This document shows positions 25,614 through 39,730 of a stretch of DNA of 64,000 bases, piece by piece. Each line of letters opens with the position of its first letter. Position 1 is the first letter of the stretch. Position numbers and translations under genes: made by a program. The notes below the pieces were generated by a model. That model was given only the letters and a program-made list of their open reading frames with translations. It made no database searches and was not told where the DNA came from. Source of the stretch: Aquila chrysaetos chrysaetos (taxonomy: Eukaryota > Chordata > Aves > Accipitriformes > Accipitridae); contig NC_044004.1 in the NCBI RefSeq assembly GCF_900496995.4, positions 49,134,224 to 49,198,223 of the forward strand, read 5' to 3'.

Positions 25614-28600
25614 AACGGTGTATAATCAAGGCAGCACTTAGATTATAATATGAAAGCGTAACGGTAACCAAGGCTCCCTCCAACGTCTTCTTCCCTGAGT
25701 GTGTAAAAAAAAAATGACTACCCAAATTCAAATTTAAAACCCATCAGCAACGTTCCTTGCAGTCTTTTCCTTTCTTCCTTATTTAGCGTTCTCTCTATCC
25801 TTTAATTACTTCTTAATCCTTTCTTTTCTCCCTCACTTCTCATTCACTTCAGACACCCACAGAGAAGCCACTCAGCCTCTCTCTCGCCCCTCTCATACAG
25901 ACACTTTCGCCCTCAGTATGGTTTATTAAAGAACTCATGCAGTATAACTCCACACAAGCCACAAAAATCCTAATGACCAGCTTAAGACATAAAAAGACCC
26001 ATGCGGGAAATTCAGCAAGAGGCATTTAAATTTAATTAATGATTTTCTGTGAGGACAGGAGGGCAGTTGGATGCCACAAGAAGCACCACAGTCACATGCT
26101 GGTCGCCTCAGGCACGGCCACTATTCCTATTCTGAAGCAGGAGACTATAAAGATATTTAAAGAATATAGCGGGCATGAAGAACACACAGATAAAGCACAC
26201 CTTCCCCTGCACGGCCGGGTCTCCCGCGTATCTCAGCCCTGTTGTTATAACCCTGTGTTCCCCCCTCTGGGGCCACGGTGCGCCTCGCTCAACCTTCTCT
26301 CGGATGTCTCGCTACCTCTCTTCAGCCATCGAGGGCTTCAGCCAAGAGCGGAGCCACCGTGACTCAAGAACAGACGGTCTCATCGTCCCCCAGCTGCCTG
26401 CTGGGGCATGAGCGACCCCCGTGCAGCCAGCAGGGCAGCTCCTTTTTTGCTGCTCCTGTGGCCTGCTGCCATCCTTGCCAAACCTACCAGCCCCGTGAGT
26501 CCTCCCGATGTGCCCCCCAGTTGGCAATACCAGAGGAAGGGCGATGGATTGATTGCTACCAGAACTGTAGGCAGCCTTCCTTAGGTCAGGCAGCCCAGGC
26601 TTTTGTTATTGGAGCCAGAAGTTCTTACTTCTAGGCTTCAGAGACATGCCTGTATGATTTATCTAGAAGTTGCTTTCTTATCAGCAGATGTAGGTTCAGT
26701 ACAGCCTAACTGTCTGATGAAACAGCCACAGGAATGGGTCTTGTTTGCCTCTGTACGAAGAGGAGAGTGCAAGATACTCACGCCACAGGAATCCAAGACC
26801 CCAAGCTGTTTTACAAACATAAATTAGTCCACACTATATCCCTTTGGGGTGAGTTTAATAGGGTAACATTTTCCAAATGCATCAACCCCCTTCGGGGTGA
26901 CCCGTGGGCTCCTAAATCACCTAGATGCCTTGGAAAATATGAGCCGCTATCCCCCACCGGAGTTAAAGCCAGTTGGCCGAGGTCAGCCGGCAAGCCTGTC
27001 ACCCAGCCAGGAGGAACACCTCAGCAATCAGCCAGCCAGCCCATCGCTCTCACGACTGATCAAAATAACCAACCAACGCGGAAAGCTGCACTGCGAAGCA
27101 GCTGATGGAGCAAACTTCAAAACCAATTACTGCACGCACAGAGAAGCTGTCTGGCCAGAAAGACCAGCACAGATTAGGAGGTATGCTCAGTGTCTTACAG
27201 AACAGACCCAAGAAAGAGCATGTATACCTTCCAAGACCCACAATAAGGCAATACTATTAATGCAGCTCTTTCAACACCCAAATGCTGCAGATCATCCTTT
27301 TGGAGTAATTTTCAATCCACAAAGGTGATGCTAAAATGACAGAGAATTTTCTGTTTGGGTGCAACAGGTTGTCATTAGAGGCACAGCCAAAACTAGCAGC
27401 AGATTGAGGAGTGATCTGAAAGGGTAGCAGAAATGCTAATTTAAGCACACTTTCAACTTCCAGATCTTTGTTTTCAGAGCTTAACCCTGGCAGTCTTCAC
27501 TAGACATTAAACTTTCCATATGGAGCCACTGTGGAAGACCAATTTAGGAGTTTTCCATTGATACCTGCTTTCATCAGGCAAGAGATAACTAATCCTTCCC
27601 TGGCAATTTCCCTGTATTGTTAGTTTGCTTCAAATCCCTAACATTGTCTAATTGCCTTTTTTTTGTTTTGTGAATCTCCAGCCGTGCACAATAGCAAACC
27701 CTGGCTGGTTACACACTGAGACAGGTGCTTTGGTGGCTGCAGGGCTCACATCATTAGGCACACACAGAGCTATTAATCATTTTGGTTTACTCTGAGGCAG
27801 AAACCTGAATTAAGTCAGGCCACTTTCCTAAGCAAAACAATAGCTTAATTGTAATAGGTAAGGTAAAAGTGTTTGGAGAGGTAGAGTTTCAGAAACTACG
27901 GCAACTCCCCCCCAAAAAATAATCAGGCAAGACAAGAAAATACACTCTAATTTAAGAATTAGGAGTTTTAATACTTTGTTTTCAATAAGGGAAGAAAATG
28001 ATTTTGAAGATAATCTTATAGCTTCACACAGCCTATTTCCTTCAGACGCTGGATTCTTCAATATGGGAAAAATTTTCAGTAGTCTCATTTACATCCTGTG
28101 ATCTGTAGCACTGCAATCATCCCAGTGGTATGAATGGTGGGGGTTTTTTTTTCACACAATGTGGATTTTTAAATATAGCATGGTTTTTCAAAGGAGTCTA
28201 TGAAACTAAAGCATAAGATCAATTTCCAAAGTATCCTTAGGTTTTGACCTTTAAGTAACTTACACAACGAAAAGACAAAAAATTAATTTTGTTGGAAACA
28301 ACGTAAGAAGGCATATTTAAAATCCTGTTAGATTTTAAACAGATGCTTATCTGTTGCTTGAGGTACCCACATGTATTTCAAAATTTGGCTGCAACACATA
28401 TATCCTTAGAGAGTTTAATGTACTTGGCACCCAGGGATTTTGGAAATGGGATCTAGACTGTTGAAAATATTAGCAAGTAGTAGTATCATAATCTGTCCCA
28501 CACATGTGAAATGTTAAAATTGTCTTAACCCTTTTGTTTCCTCATATTCTAGTCAAATGATACTTACTGGGAGAGCTGAGATAAGACATCCTGTCTTCCC

Positions 28601-31600
28601 CACAGAAACAGACTTTATACATTCATAAGGTAACTCAGGAATTTTAAAGCTAGCTCTACCTTCACGAAGAAACAGTGCATGGACATCAGTCCCTCAATCC
28701 AGAACTAAGCTTGCTGGAAGGATTAGCATCCTTTTCAGCTTTGTACTGTTACATTAAGTAGATGAACAAGAAAAGATTTGTATGAAATACTGTTTTCTAC
28801 AACACAATACAGCAGGAAACTACATTAACTGTTAAGACTTGCCTTGCAACTGCTGCAACTAACTAGCACATAGCAAGAAGTAATACAAAAGTCAGCAATA
28901 TAGTGATATATAGTTATAGTTCATAAAGGGTCTATTATTTAATGAGATTTCTCAAAATGGAAGATGGAAGAGACACGGCATTTTCTCCCATATGAAACTC
29001 AAAAGGATCACTGGAGACATCTAGAACATGGATTACAATATAGCACGTCTCCTCTGCTAGTAGAGGGCCACAACCTAGCTTAGGGTGAAGTTCACCCAGC
29101 AATAACTACACTTAATGTGGGCATATTGTATCTAAATGCAAGCTGCTCCATAGAGGCTCCATTTTCTGCACCCCACCCCCGCCAGCTGTGTGCTCCCACC
29201 ACCTTCCTCCACCCCACGAGGCAGACAGTGCATCAGGTCAGCTCTTTTACTCAACCCCAAATGAACCCTAAATGAAAACAACTAAATATGATGAGTGGTT
29301 TGTGGTGAGTTAGGCAGCTGAGCAGAAGACCCACCTAGTCCCATAGCTGCACCATCTGATACATGGGGAGCAGACAGCAGGTAGGTCACACAAAGCGCAT
29401 CCTAAAAACAGGCTCTCAGCCCAGACGTTTGCAAAGAAACAAATAAGTTAACAGTAGGCTCAGTTTCAATTTGCTGCTGTGGCTTGCCCAGCACCAAGGG
29501 AAGTTGGTGAGGGCTATTGAAGAGCTTGCAGTATCAACTTTGTCTTGGTATAGCCTGTCCCTGCAGCACATGAAAGGGTACCCCAGGGACCTGCGCCTCG
29601 TAGCAGGCAAGGAGCAAGGGCTGGGGTGCTGCTCCAGCCCTTTGAGCTCCTACAGGGCAGGAGTGCAGCAGGCTGGATCTCTTCGGATGGCAGCCTAATG
29701 ACCATCTGCAGGGCAGGGCTCAGCACACTTGTAGCTTGGGCATGAAAAATACACCTTTTCAGCCTTACAGTAATCTTGATAAGGCTGAGCACCTGAGGCC
29801 CAGGCTTGCTGCATTTGCCAACTGGGCTCTTCTGCTTGCCTGTCTCCCACACTCATTCTATCTTTGATCCTCTGAAGGAGAAAAAGTATCTAGAAGAGCT
29901 TGTGGAAAACTTCACACACAGCAGCACTCGAAAAAGAGATAAGAAGAAGGTGCTGGTGGATACTGTAATGGCATAATCTACTTCAGTGAGAGATTCTCAT
30001 CTGGCTGATGTATTCCATTTCTGACACACTACTGAAAGGATGGTGCAGAAACAGAGCTTTAAAAAAAAAAAAAAAGGACAAGATTTGCCAGGGAATTTGG
30101 TACCAACACACATTCTAGGTAGATTTTATGAAGTGTGAAATGATGGCCTAGAACTGGTCCTAGGGAAATCAGTGGTAAAATTCTATATACATTAATAGAA
30201 GCAGAGTAAATCCAGTACTGACTACTTTTGAAGAGTCTGACTCTCTAACAGTAAGAATATTTATTTTCTAAATGTCATGCTATATATAAATTTAGGACAC
30301 CAACAATTCAGAAGAGTCACTCCTGCTCAAACTCCAATTAGAAGAGAAGCATTCTGAATAGATTTAATGGAGCCCTACTGAAGCTACTGCTCTAAAATAG
30401 TATTAATACAATAGCTGACTAAGTCTGAATGAAACATGTACTTGTATATAAATGCAATAGCAGCAGCTATCTGGAAGAAAACACAGCAACCCAGATTGTC
30501 ACTGTTTCAGCACATAAAGAGGTGGACAAGTGACTGTGGTCAGGGTGAAGTCATTCTCACTGTATAGCATCAGGCAACTGGCTGAGTGCAAAGCTGCCTG
30601 AGGTTCAGTGAAGTCAGCCTGGTGACATGTGGAGCAGATGCTGAAAGTCTGACAGCTGGAAATGTTGGAAGCACTTGTCATCAGGAGGTGGCAGGAAGCT
30701 TATGTCAGCTGGAAAAGAGCCTGGATGCTTGTTGCTAGGGCAGCAGAGAGGGTTTTGACAGCTAAAAGTGTCGGTGAGCAATGACTAGAGATAAGAGTGA
30801 AGATCCCTGGGAAGGCAGAGGAGGGCTGGTTCTTCAAGTTTATCTTTAGAGATAGGGATACAACAGGTCACAGCAAACCCCCAGTTTGGGGCAGAGTCCT
30901 CATAGCCATCTGCCACTAGCTTAAACCCAGAAGGGAACTGTTAGTTTGACATTTCATGCTCATTCTCAGTGTTACAGTATAAATGCTACAGCTAGCAGGG
31001 AGGTTGCAGATGGGGAAGAAAGCAAGGGGTGGGGAGAAGAAAATAGTCATCTTTGGGAAGAGTTAGATTCGCTAGACTTGACCTTGAGAACCTGAATGAC
31101 CAAAGTTTGCATACACTTAGGTCTGTGCCTGGCAAAGAGCCTTCTTTTTGTATTTTACTTTCCTCTGGAGGCATTCAGAGTAAAGCAACAAAGACATAGC
31201 AGATGTGTCTTTGAGTAAACCTTATTTGCTCCTGGAAAAAATAGAGGGGGGAAAAAACCCAAAGGTTCTTAACTGAGATTGCTAAAATATAAGTATGTTA
31301 AAGAACAGGAAGAAAACCTGAGGACTATGAAAAATGCATAGTCTTCAGAAAGACTGAAAAATAAGACCTTGTTAGTAGCTGGGTTTACTCCAAACCCAGT
31401 AAAACTACTAGAAAACAACAAAAAATAAAAAGTCTTCTGCAAGTTGGTTTTTTTTTTAAACAAGTTTCCCCAAATGGACAATATAGCTCAGAGATTTTCC
31501 AGAGCAAGAGCCTCTTCACAAAGTGTTATAAAAGTTACAGTGTTGATAGCAATTTCAGATAAATGGAAAACCCAAGATCTTTGTCAATTTTCACACTATG

Positions 31601-31825
31601 AGAAGTTCCTTTAACCAAGTACAGCTGGCTGAAATTTTTTTCATTAAATGTTTTATTGGTTTAGATGACGCAAATAAATTGGGGAAATTCACCTAGTGCT
31701 GTTTCTTTTTCATTTCCAAGGTTGGGAGTGGACATTACTGAAATTAAATATTCCAGTTTGGGTAGCACACTTGCACAGTCACTGGCATTATCTATATTCA
31801 CTCATGCATACTCAAATAGATACGT

Positions 31826-32480
31826 GAGACAATATGGCAAACACTTGTCTAGGCTGTGGGAGATCCAGGTTTAAAGCTGTCCTCTCCTCCCCTCTGTGCT
31901 CTGTGCCCCAGTTCAGATCAAGAGCTCAACCAGTAACCAGAGATTTTGGTAGCTACGCACTTGAATGGGGAGTATGCTGGGTGTTTCACTCTCAACTTTT
32001 GCTGCTGAAGGGTTTCCAATTTGTAGAAAATTACAGAATAAATCAGATAGAGAAAGAATAAGCTTATGGCCTGATGACTAGGTTACTCACTTTGCACAGC
32101 AGCAGGAGAACATGAAGAAGAGGGGTCAGAGCCCATCTCTGGTCCTCAGCCTCTCTCTTGCCCCTGTAGATGTGTGCCATGGCCCCGTGTCAGACTCATA
32201 AACGGAGAAGATCCAGCACAAGAAACCTGACCCACGAGTTCTGATTTTGCTTGCTTGATGCATTGGAGTTATTTTTTAATCTAGGCATCCTAGGAAAGAA
32301 ACAGAGCTCCATCCCAGAATACTTCATTTCCAGTGTTAAGACTTTCATCTGAGTGTTAGGCGAACCTTACTAAAAGCTTGAAGCAGTCTGGAGTCTTGAA
32401 TTTAAGTTGTTAACATCCCAGGTAAATTGCCCTACTCACTCAACCAGTAGATAAAACAGGAGAGCTGGGACTACTTCCCT
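31826..32480. repeat. Possible tRNA-derived SINE remnants
   Basis: Scattered phrases resemble the tRNA-like heads of old reptile and bird SINEs: GGCTGTGGGAGATCCAGGTT near 31850, GGCCTGATGACTAGGTTACTC near 32068, and the reverse-strand equivalent of an ACTGGTTGAGTGAGTAGGGC phrase near 32430. The matches are short and separate, so this may be several nested fragments or chance. Confidence 0.25.
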
Positions 32481-33969
32481 CTCATGTTTATGATCCAGTC
32501 CTTTGCTTTTATTAAATGTACCTGAAAACCAAATGAAACAGTTTGCCGGGTGTTAAAAAATGCTTCTATAACCTCAAATCAATCCTTGTTGCTGTGCTGA
32601 CAATTCTAAAGAAATGAAGTTTCCATTCAGTCCATAACATTTTTTTCAGTTCAGCTGCCAAAATACTTTAAACCCAGCAACTATTTGCACAGCCCTATAA
32701 ATTAGGTTTACTAAAGGAAACAATTAGCAAGCCTGTAGCCTACAGGAATTTCAATTGGTGCTGCTACAGTGCATTGTTTAAGTAATTAGAAAATGATTCC
32801 AACTATTGTAAGTATTTGCAACACAAATGCGGAGCACATAGATGCTGTCCTATTAATAATGGGAGCTATAAAAAGATTGAAAAGCTAGTCTGCAGAGGAG
32901 GTCACATGCTTATTAGTCTAACCAGTATATGCTTTTCATTGTCACTGAATAGCAATATTTAAATAAAATAGGAGCATCCAGGGAAGCATGCTCCTGCACT
33001 GCTAAATTTTTGAGAAATCAAAAGATACAGATGTGTCACTCCATTCGAGCTTAAACAGATGAACACCTGGATAAAGACATGAATGTAATAATCAGTGAAG
33101 TTAAGGCGTACCACCAGACTAGAATTCTGTATGAAATACTGAGCAGAGCTGTAAAATCAGCAGCAAGATGTCATGAAACCAAAATGAGTTTCCAAACGAG
33201 TGTCTATTTCCAAATGGAAATAGCATCAATCATAAACGTTGATCTTGCGCAAACTAATTTAATGGGAAAACTCAGCAGAGATGCTCAAACCACAATTTAA
33301 TACACTCTACAATCCTGAAATGCAATTAATCTGCTTAAGATGGTAATACTTCCAAGTAATAATTGGCAGCCTTAAAAAATCCTGCACCTCAGATTTAGCT
33401 ATTAAGCTTTAGAGATGGGCTAGCAGCCAGATGTTTATAAACTCTTTTCAGGTTACAATTTAGTTACGGTTACAGGGTTAGACAATGTACTCTCATTTAG
33501 CCCTTCAACTGACTAGCTTAACCATTATTTGCCACTACACTAGGCATATGCACCCTGCTGGCTGCTACTGTCCAATGCCAAGTCATCTATTTCCCCGCTA
33601 CTGCTAGGCTGAGGCTGTTCCATTCATCCCCTAGACAGCCTCCTTTCAGGGGAGCATTACAGGCTCAACAGACCTCTTTGTTGGAGTTCTATTTACACCA
33701 CCATTTTTTGTTACTCAGATTGTGAAAGGAAACAACAGGAGATGGAGAGGAGACGGACTGCTAACACAGTGGACCAGAAGTCATCAACCTCGGTTCTTTG
33801 AAGTGATATGCACAGTAAACATGGAAACTATACCAATATGTGAAATAACCTGGTGGTCTAAGTGCAGTTCCCAATAGACGCGTGGATCTATATCTACAAA
33901 AAGTCAGCACCATAATCAGCAATAAGTGGCAACATTCGCTGTTATTTACAAAGAACCGCAGTGTAATTA

Positions 33970-34575
33970 TTCACCCGGCTCCTATTGATTATAATGGGAT
34001 TTGGCTGGATAAATCCCCATGTAACTCTTTGAAAATTTGGGAGCTTTGGGGCAGTTGCTGCTCAGAGGTGCAAAACCGAACGCACATTCAGACGGAATGT
34101 GCTCCCTTCCGAATACCGCCAAAACGCAGCAGCAAGTATTGTGAGCCTTTGACTCGATTGCTGCTGTCTCAAAGCTGTTGAGAGATAGAAATGCAGCTCC
34201 CTGCAGCACGGCAGCACGATGACCGTGCGCCTCCCAGACACAGGAGTGCTGGAGCACATGCTGAACTTTGGAGACATGTTTAATTCCCTTTGATTTCAGT
34301 AAGACTAAAGCACACACACGACTGCTTCGTGGCACGGTTTTCAGCATGTGGCCCATGGCGTAAGGCATACGGCAGTGGCCCAGAGGCTCGCGGTGGCTTC
34401 GGTTGTCAGGTTTTAGCTGCGGAAGCTGCTTTTCATACGCACCATGCTGCTCTGCAGCTGCCTCCCCAGTACGCCACGGGCTGGCGCGCTCCTTGCCCGC
34501 ACCACAAAGGCTTTTGCAGCCGCATCGCTTCACTCCCGCGATTCACCCTGTCGACTTCAGTGGGAGCAGCACTGC
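33970..34575. repeat. Ancient interspersed repeat fragments
   Basis: Three variants of the phrase CCATTGACTTCAATGGGA (CCTATTGATTATAATGGGA near 33980, CCCTTTGATTTCAGTAAGA near 34288, CTGTCGACTTCAGTGGGA near 34548) occur within 600 bases. This phrase is common in old repeats of reptiles and birds, but I cannot assign the family. Confidence 0.35.
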
Positions 34576-37239
34576 ATTTCAGCGAGCGATAGCAAGGCTA
34601 AGGCTTTACATGCCGAGGTGAAAGACACAGTATGTTGAACCACAAGCTGAGCAGGCATAAAGGGCTTGGGTTCAGCGACCTCTGTGTCATTCAGGCGTAC
34701 TTCCTACACCAGATAGCAGCTCCAGCAAGGGTACGTGTGTATCACTCATTTCTTTGCTGTACTCTGACTGGAATACACCTGTTATTCCCCAGCCGTATTA
34801 TCTTCTTTACTTAGTGCAGCACCCTATCACCTAGCTTCAGCTTTCTCTCTAGCCCTCAGCTATCCTACTCCTTTCTGAGCTTCCCTGAAAGGCAGCTCCA
34901 TGATACTTCAGCTGCCAGATTTTAAGCCTGCAAGCACATGGCACCCCGCTCCCACTGGCCATGCTGTCCATCGGCCTTCCCAGCACTCTCCCGCTCTCTG
35001 CTACTATATTCCGAAGCGGTGATGCCTTAGACAACATAAACACCACCAGCAGCAAAAGTAGCGTTGCTTCTCTGTGATAATTATTTCCCATTTCTACAGT
35101 GGGACAGATGCCAGATAGGCCTGTTGTGTAAGATAGGTCCACATGTGTTGCCTTTACCATGAGTCCGCCAGTCTTTCAAAAAATTTTACTGGTGCCCGAA
35201 TTCTGGGGTCCTGGGATGATAAAGGTCTCACTGCTTTCATTTTATGAAATGTGCATTTCTAGACTTTCTTTTTCAGAAAAAAAAAAAAAAATTGAAAAAG
35301 AGAACCCTAATAGCTAAAATATTAAAAGTGACTAAGAAGAATTGTATTGCTATTGCGGAAAATTTTCTATTCCTAAGCCAGTCACATCATTGGGGCAACA
35401 AGGTGATTGGCTGTTGGATTTTCATTATTTGAACTAAAGAGGTTTGCTTCACTAACTTTTGCAGATATGAGGAGAAACACATTTTCATGTCCTGCTTTAC
35501 GGCAGATTAACTTACTATTTCTCCCTTGTCTGGTGTGCTTTTTAAGAGCCCCTCCTTCACAAAATAAAAATGTTCTTCTTTTATCTGACAATATCCAGAG
35601 GCTGGACATAAAATAGACAATGCACAGAGCACAGTGTGTGCATGCATGTTTCAGTGCATAGAAATTTGCACTTTTAGTTTTAACCAGTGCAAATGACAAT
35701 TAAAAGCAATAGCCTTTCAACTTTTGCAAGAAGAGGTCCCATTTTTGCATTTTACAGGGTAGTTAAAAAAACAAAATTTTATTGCCTGTACAGGGGAACA
35801 ATTTTCAGTGATTTAAGCTTATAGTGAAACCAGCTGATGTCCATCTTGCTTTATCCGTATTGCTTTTTTCTTTGATCATAAATGTATCCAATGAATATTT
35901 TATGTTATTTTACTTTCTTGGTAAATTGCATGCATCATGAGGTAAAAAAAAGTATACTAGTTACTATTATTTTCCTAACGGGTTTTCCTTTCCAGTACAG
36001 CATTGTATTGTAGCTATCACATTGAGAATTTGCCAAAATTATCTGACAGAACTGCTCTGGAGCTTCAGCAGTTCTGACATTCCCACAAAAATTCCAAGAA
36101 GAAAAAAGATCCATTATTTTTTGCTTCCCAGGAGTCCCAGAATCCAGCCTAGTCAGCCAGAAAGAGTTGTTCCCTTGTAAGGCCAAAGCAAGCCTTTGAA
36201 GCATATCAAGTTTATAAAAACATAGACAAATCCAGTAAAGCAGTCTTTAGGGGGGAGCTCAAAGAATAAATTTTAAAGTATTTGTTGTGTTTTGTTGAAT
36301 GGTGGAGTAAATCTAACAACTGACAGTGCTGCCTGGTTGTCAAGAGATTGAGACGGAAAAACAGGGCCCCAAATGTTAATTGCACATATCATTCAAATTG
36401 CTATCTTACACAGCTCCTTGCCTTCGATTAGATTTCTGCAAAGTGCTCTGAGACTCTTGTTTGATAAGTGTTATAAAGGTACGGTATGCGTGTACTGAAT
36501 GTGGGCACTATTAGTTTATGTAGAAACGTTCCTCTATCACCTAGTCTCATTTTGGCTGCTTAGCCCTATTTATTAAAACACTGAAGAACAAAAGGGAAAA
36601 AGTAGGATAACAACGTATACAAGTTTTCCTTTGAATATTCCTGCTTTGTCAGAGGTAAATGCCCTTTAGCCTTCCAACTTTCCAAAAGAAGACATCCTGC
36701 TGTTGCATTTTAAAGAGCACTTAGAAATATAAAACTACTACTTTTATAACAGAAAAACATTTAGTGATTTAAGCTTATTGTGAAGGTTTTGATGCATATT
36801 CTGGGTTAAATGGCCAGTATGGAAGCAATACAATGAAACTGCATAACATTATGACATGCAACCCACTGTATTAAAATATATATATTAAAAATACAGATAT
36901 ATATCTACTCATAGGGAAATAGCTAGGAAAGGTACCACTATCTTTCCTAGAGAAAGCCTTTCTTTCCCACCAGTGGCTGATATTAATTAATTATATTACT
37001 GTAGCATTTATTCAGGCACACTCTAGGGGCTGCACAGCATGTCACACGATCAGGGTCAGCCCCTGCTTCCCTTCACTGCAGGACTGACGTCTGCTACGTG
37101 TGAGTGTGTATTGACTAACTAGTGGTATTTCTCCCCCCATACAACAAAGACACACTAAAAACCTCCACCTGCACCACACAAAAAGTAAAGGACCACGTAC
37201 AAACCCTCGGCAACCTTGCCGCTTAGAAATGAAGCGCTT

Positions 37240-38080
37240 CACGGCCGTTCAGGACTTGCGTGGGCGGCCGTCTTTTCAGGATCCTCAATAACAGACTCAG
37301 AAAGGGCCAGGAGACCACAGACCACCTCCGTTTCAGTGTCTCGTGTATCAGATAACAAAATTAAGTAATTATCTGGCAACAACAAACAATAACAAAGTTC
37401 GATTTGCTGCTGCCTTGGGAGGCTTTGAGCAGTTTGCTCAAGAGATCTCCAACAGGCCAATTCCCCACAGCCGCTCATCAGGCGCACAGAGCAAACCCAC
37501 CAGGGAGAGTAATAAAGACACATATGTCCTCTCTTGTGTTTTAAATCGGTAGCGGAGGTGGGAGAGGCCAACGGCGGCGGTCTGGGCTGCACAAGCCCAG
37601 CCGAGCGTTGGGGCGAACGGAGCAGGGTGCCACCTTGTCCGCTCCTGAGGCCGGCCCGGAGCAGTGCTACTGCCACAGCCACGCCAGTGAACCTCAGAGG
37701 GAGAAAAACCCCAGGTGTTTTGCAGAACACTTCCATGACTCGGGCTGGGGCATCAGGGACAGGCGGGCAAAGCTGAGCCAGCCCCACACCCCCCCGCCCC
37801 AGCGCCGGCATCTTGGGGCTCTGTGTACCCCCCGCCGCACCGTCACCAAATGGCCGCCCACCAGCGCCGCCACCGAAGGGCCATGGGCTCGGGCAGGCAG
37901 CCGGCGGTGGCACCTTCCTTCCCGCCTGCGGCTGGGGGCACGGCTACCACCACGGCTGCGGTGCGGGTCCTGGAGGTGCAGCAGCGAGGTCGGAGGGAGG
38001 AGGAGGAGGAGGGAAGAGGGCAGGTGGAGAGGGGCTGGCGGCGATGAGGGGTGTTTGGCTGCAGCCGTGTGTGTGTATGG
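37240..38080. promoter_or_regulatory. CpG island, possible RNF175 promoter
   Basis: A GC- and CpG-rich block about 4 kb before the first recognisable RNF175 exon, on the correct side for its promoter. An ATG at 37850-37852 in good context opens a frame beginning MAAHQRR. Human RNF175 and RNF121 also begin MAA, but the rest does not align and no good donor site in the required phase is visible, so a first-exon call is speculative. Long overlapping frames here (320 codons plus, 224 codons minus) have no domain and reflect composition. Confidence 0.45.
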
Positions 38081-39730
38081 GGGGGGTGGTGTATACAGGT
38101 GCATGTGTAAGAGGTGGTGTTGGCCGTGTGATGAGGGGCCACGTTTTCAGCCGCGTCACCCTGCAGGCGACACTCCCCAGAGCTCTCCAGATGCTCCCCA
38201 GGCCTCCGCAGGAAGGAGCAGAGACAAACCCACACCTCTACACCTAAACCCAGTGCTCCTGCCCCAAAATACAGGGCCATTCGTGCTTCTCAGCTCGTCA
38301 GCTTGGCATTGCCCGCCTCTCCTGGCCCAGCTCAGTGGGGTTGGGCACGCCTCCGCCAGCCCGCTCCTGGGGAGCGAGGCTGTCAGGCCCTTGTTTGCCT
38401 CTACGCCTTTTGCCTTCCCTCTTGGAAAATGGAGCCATCAAGAAACTTTCAACCCTTCCCTGCCCTTGTACAGCTTTTGCAGAATTTTACGACAGCTGGC
38501 ACAGGGTGAGAAGCTAGCTCTCTGTACAACTCTATGCATTAATCATAATTACTCTTCATTAGGACTGTAGTAGTATCGAAAAGCCCAGGCATAATTTTTG
38601 GGTGCTTAGTGGTTAAAGCATACATAAGAACACGTGGGCCTTCCCCCAATGACCTTGCAATCTAGTTTAAAACAAGACACAATAAACGCTGGAAAATTAG
38701 CACAACACTGCAATAAAGGTGAGATCAATGATAATGAACAATGCAGGTGTATTTGGAGAAATTATTTTTTTCAAGATTAAAAAAATCCCAAAACTCTCAG
38801 TCACTCTACTGAAGAAGTTAAAGCGCACATCAGGGCATCTGCTTGTCTGCTCTGAAGTTTTTATTTCACCCCAGTGTAAAAAAACAGGGATTCACCTGGA
38901 CTGTGACAAGAAAATAGTTCTTCTACTCATGCAAAAGCCCATTCTTTTAAGCCAGTATTATTTTCTTGTCCTGTTCTGTCCAGTTTTAGGTGGATAACGT
39001 TAGATTACACCTCATTATCAAGCACTTTTTATACCCAGCAGCCAGAAGAGAGGCCCTGACTCCACAAATGGCATCTAGTCTTTATCCCTGTCTGCTGCTG
39101 ACAGATGCTGTGTTTAGAAAAGAGTTTAGCATTTAAAGCAAATACTTTTTTGCCAGGTCACAGTTTGCCACTACTGAGGGGACACTGGCAAGGGCAAGGT
39201 CATGCCCATGCCCATACATTCACTGATCATCCATTACGTACTGATGTTACAGTCCCTAGCTGCATCCAAAACCTTTAATTGTCCTTTTCCTGGGGGTCAA
39301 ATAAAACTTTCAGATACCTTAGTCTGTCTACACCTTAAAGCAGGACTTCGCTGTCCTCTCCCCATTGCCAGCACCCACAAGAGTCTCCTTTGCTCCCGTG
39401 CCACACAGCAGCCCCCAGTGCTCACCTCTACATTGTGTACCCAACCTTCATGGCCAGGGTTGTTCAGGGTTACTGCACCCACTGCTGCACACACAGCACT
39501 GGGCTGCTGTGTAGTATTTGCCTCTACGCATCGTATTTCTCCATGGCCACCATCAACACACTCCACTGTGCTTCCTTGTATACACTACTTCTGTTCTTCG
39601 TTCTCCCAACCCCTGCACCACAAACTGCAGCAGCCAAGTAGCACCATCCCACGGTACTTTCCTTAGCCCCTCCTGTCCAGTTCTTCACCCTATAGACAAA
39701 GCCCATCCTAGCTGCCTTGTTGTAGCAAGC

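Larger units (their letters stand above)
23401..37239. other. Intergenic DNA between SFRP2 and the RNF175 island
   Basis: AT-rich DNA with no recognised protein-coding exon. It contains an old MIR copy at 25389-25613, degraded tRNA-SINE-like sequence around 31830-32480 and ancient repeat phrases at 33970-34575. Two frames of more than 110 codons at 26278-26634 and 26897-27328 have no recognisable domain, and the DNA there is only mildly GC-rich. A block at about 32700-32920, dense in ATTA/TAAT cores, could be a conserved enhancer, but that needs alignment. Confidence 0.5.

Noticed and set aside
26278-27328. Possible two-frame gene of 118 and 143 codons
   Set aside because: No recognisable domain, no consistent splice structure, and no gene expected here from the synteny.
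37239-38570. Long overlapping frames (224 codons minus, 320 codons plus)
   Set aside because: They are CpG-island composition artefacts; the two strands overlap and neither resembles a protein family.
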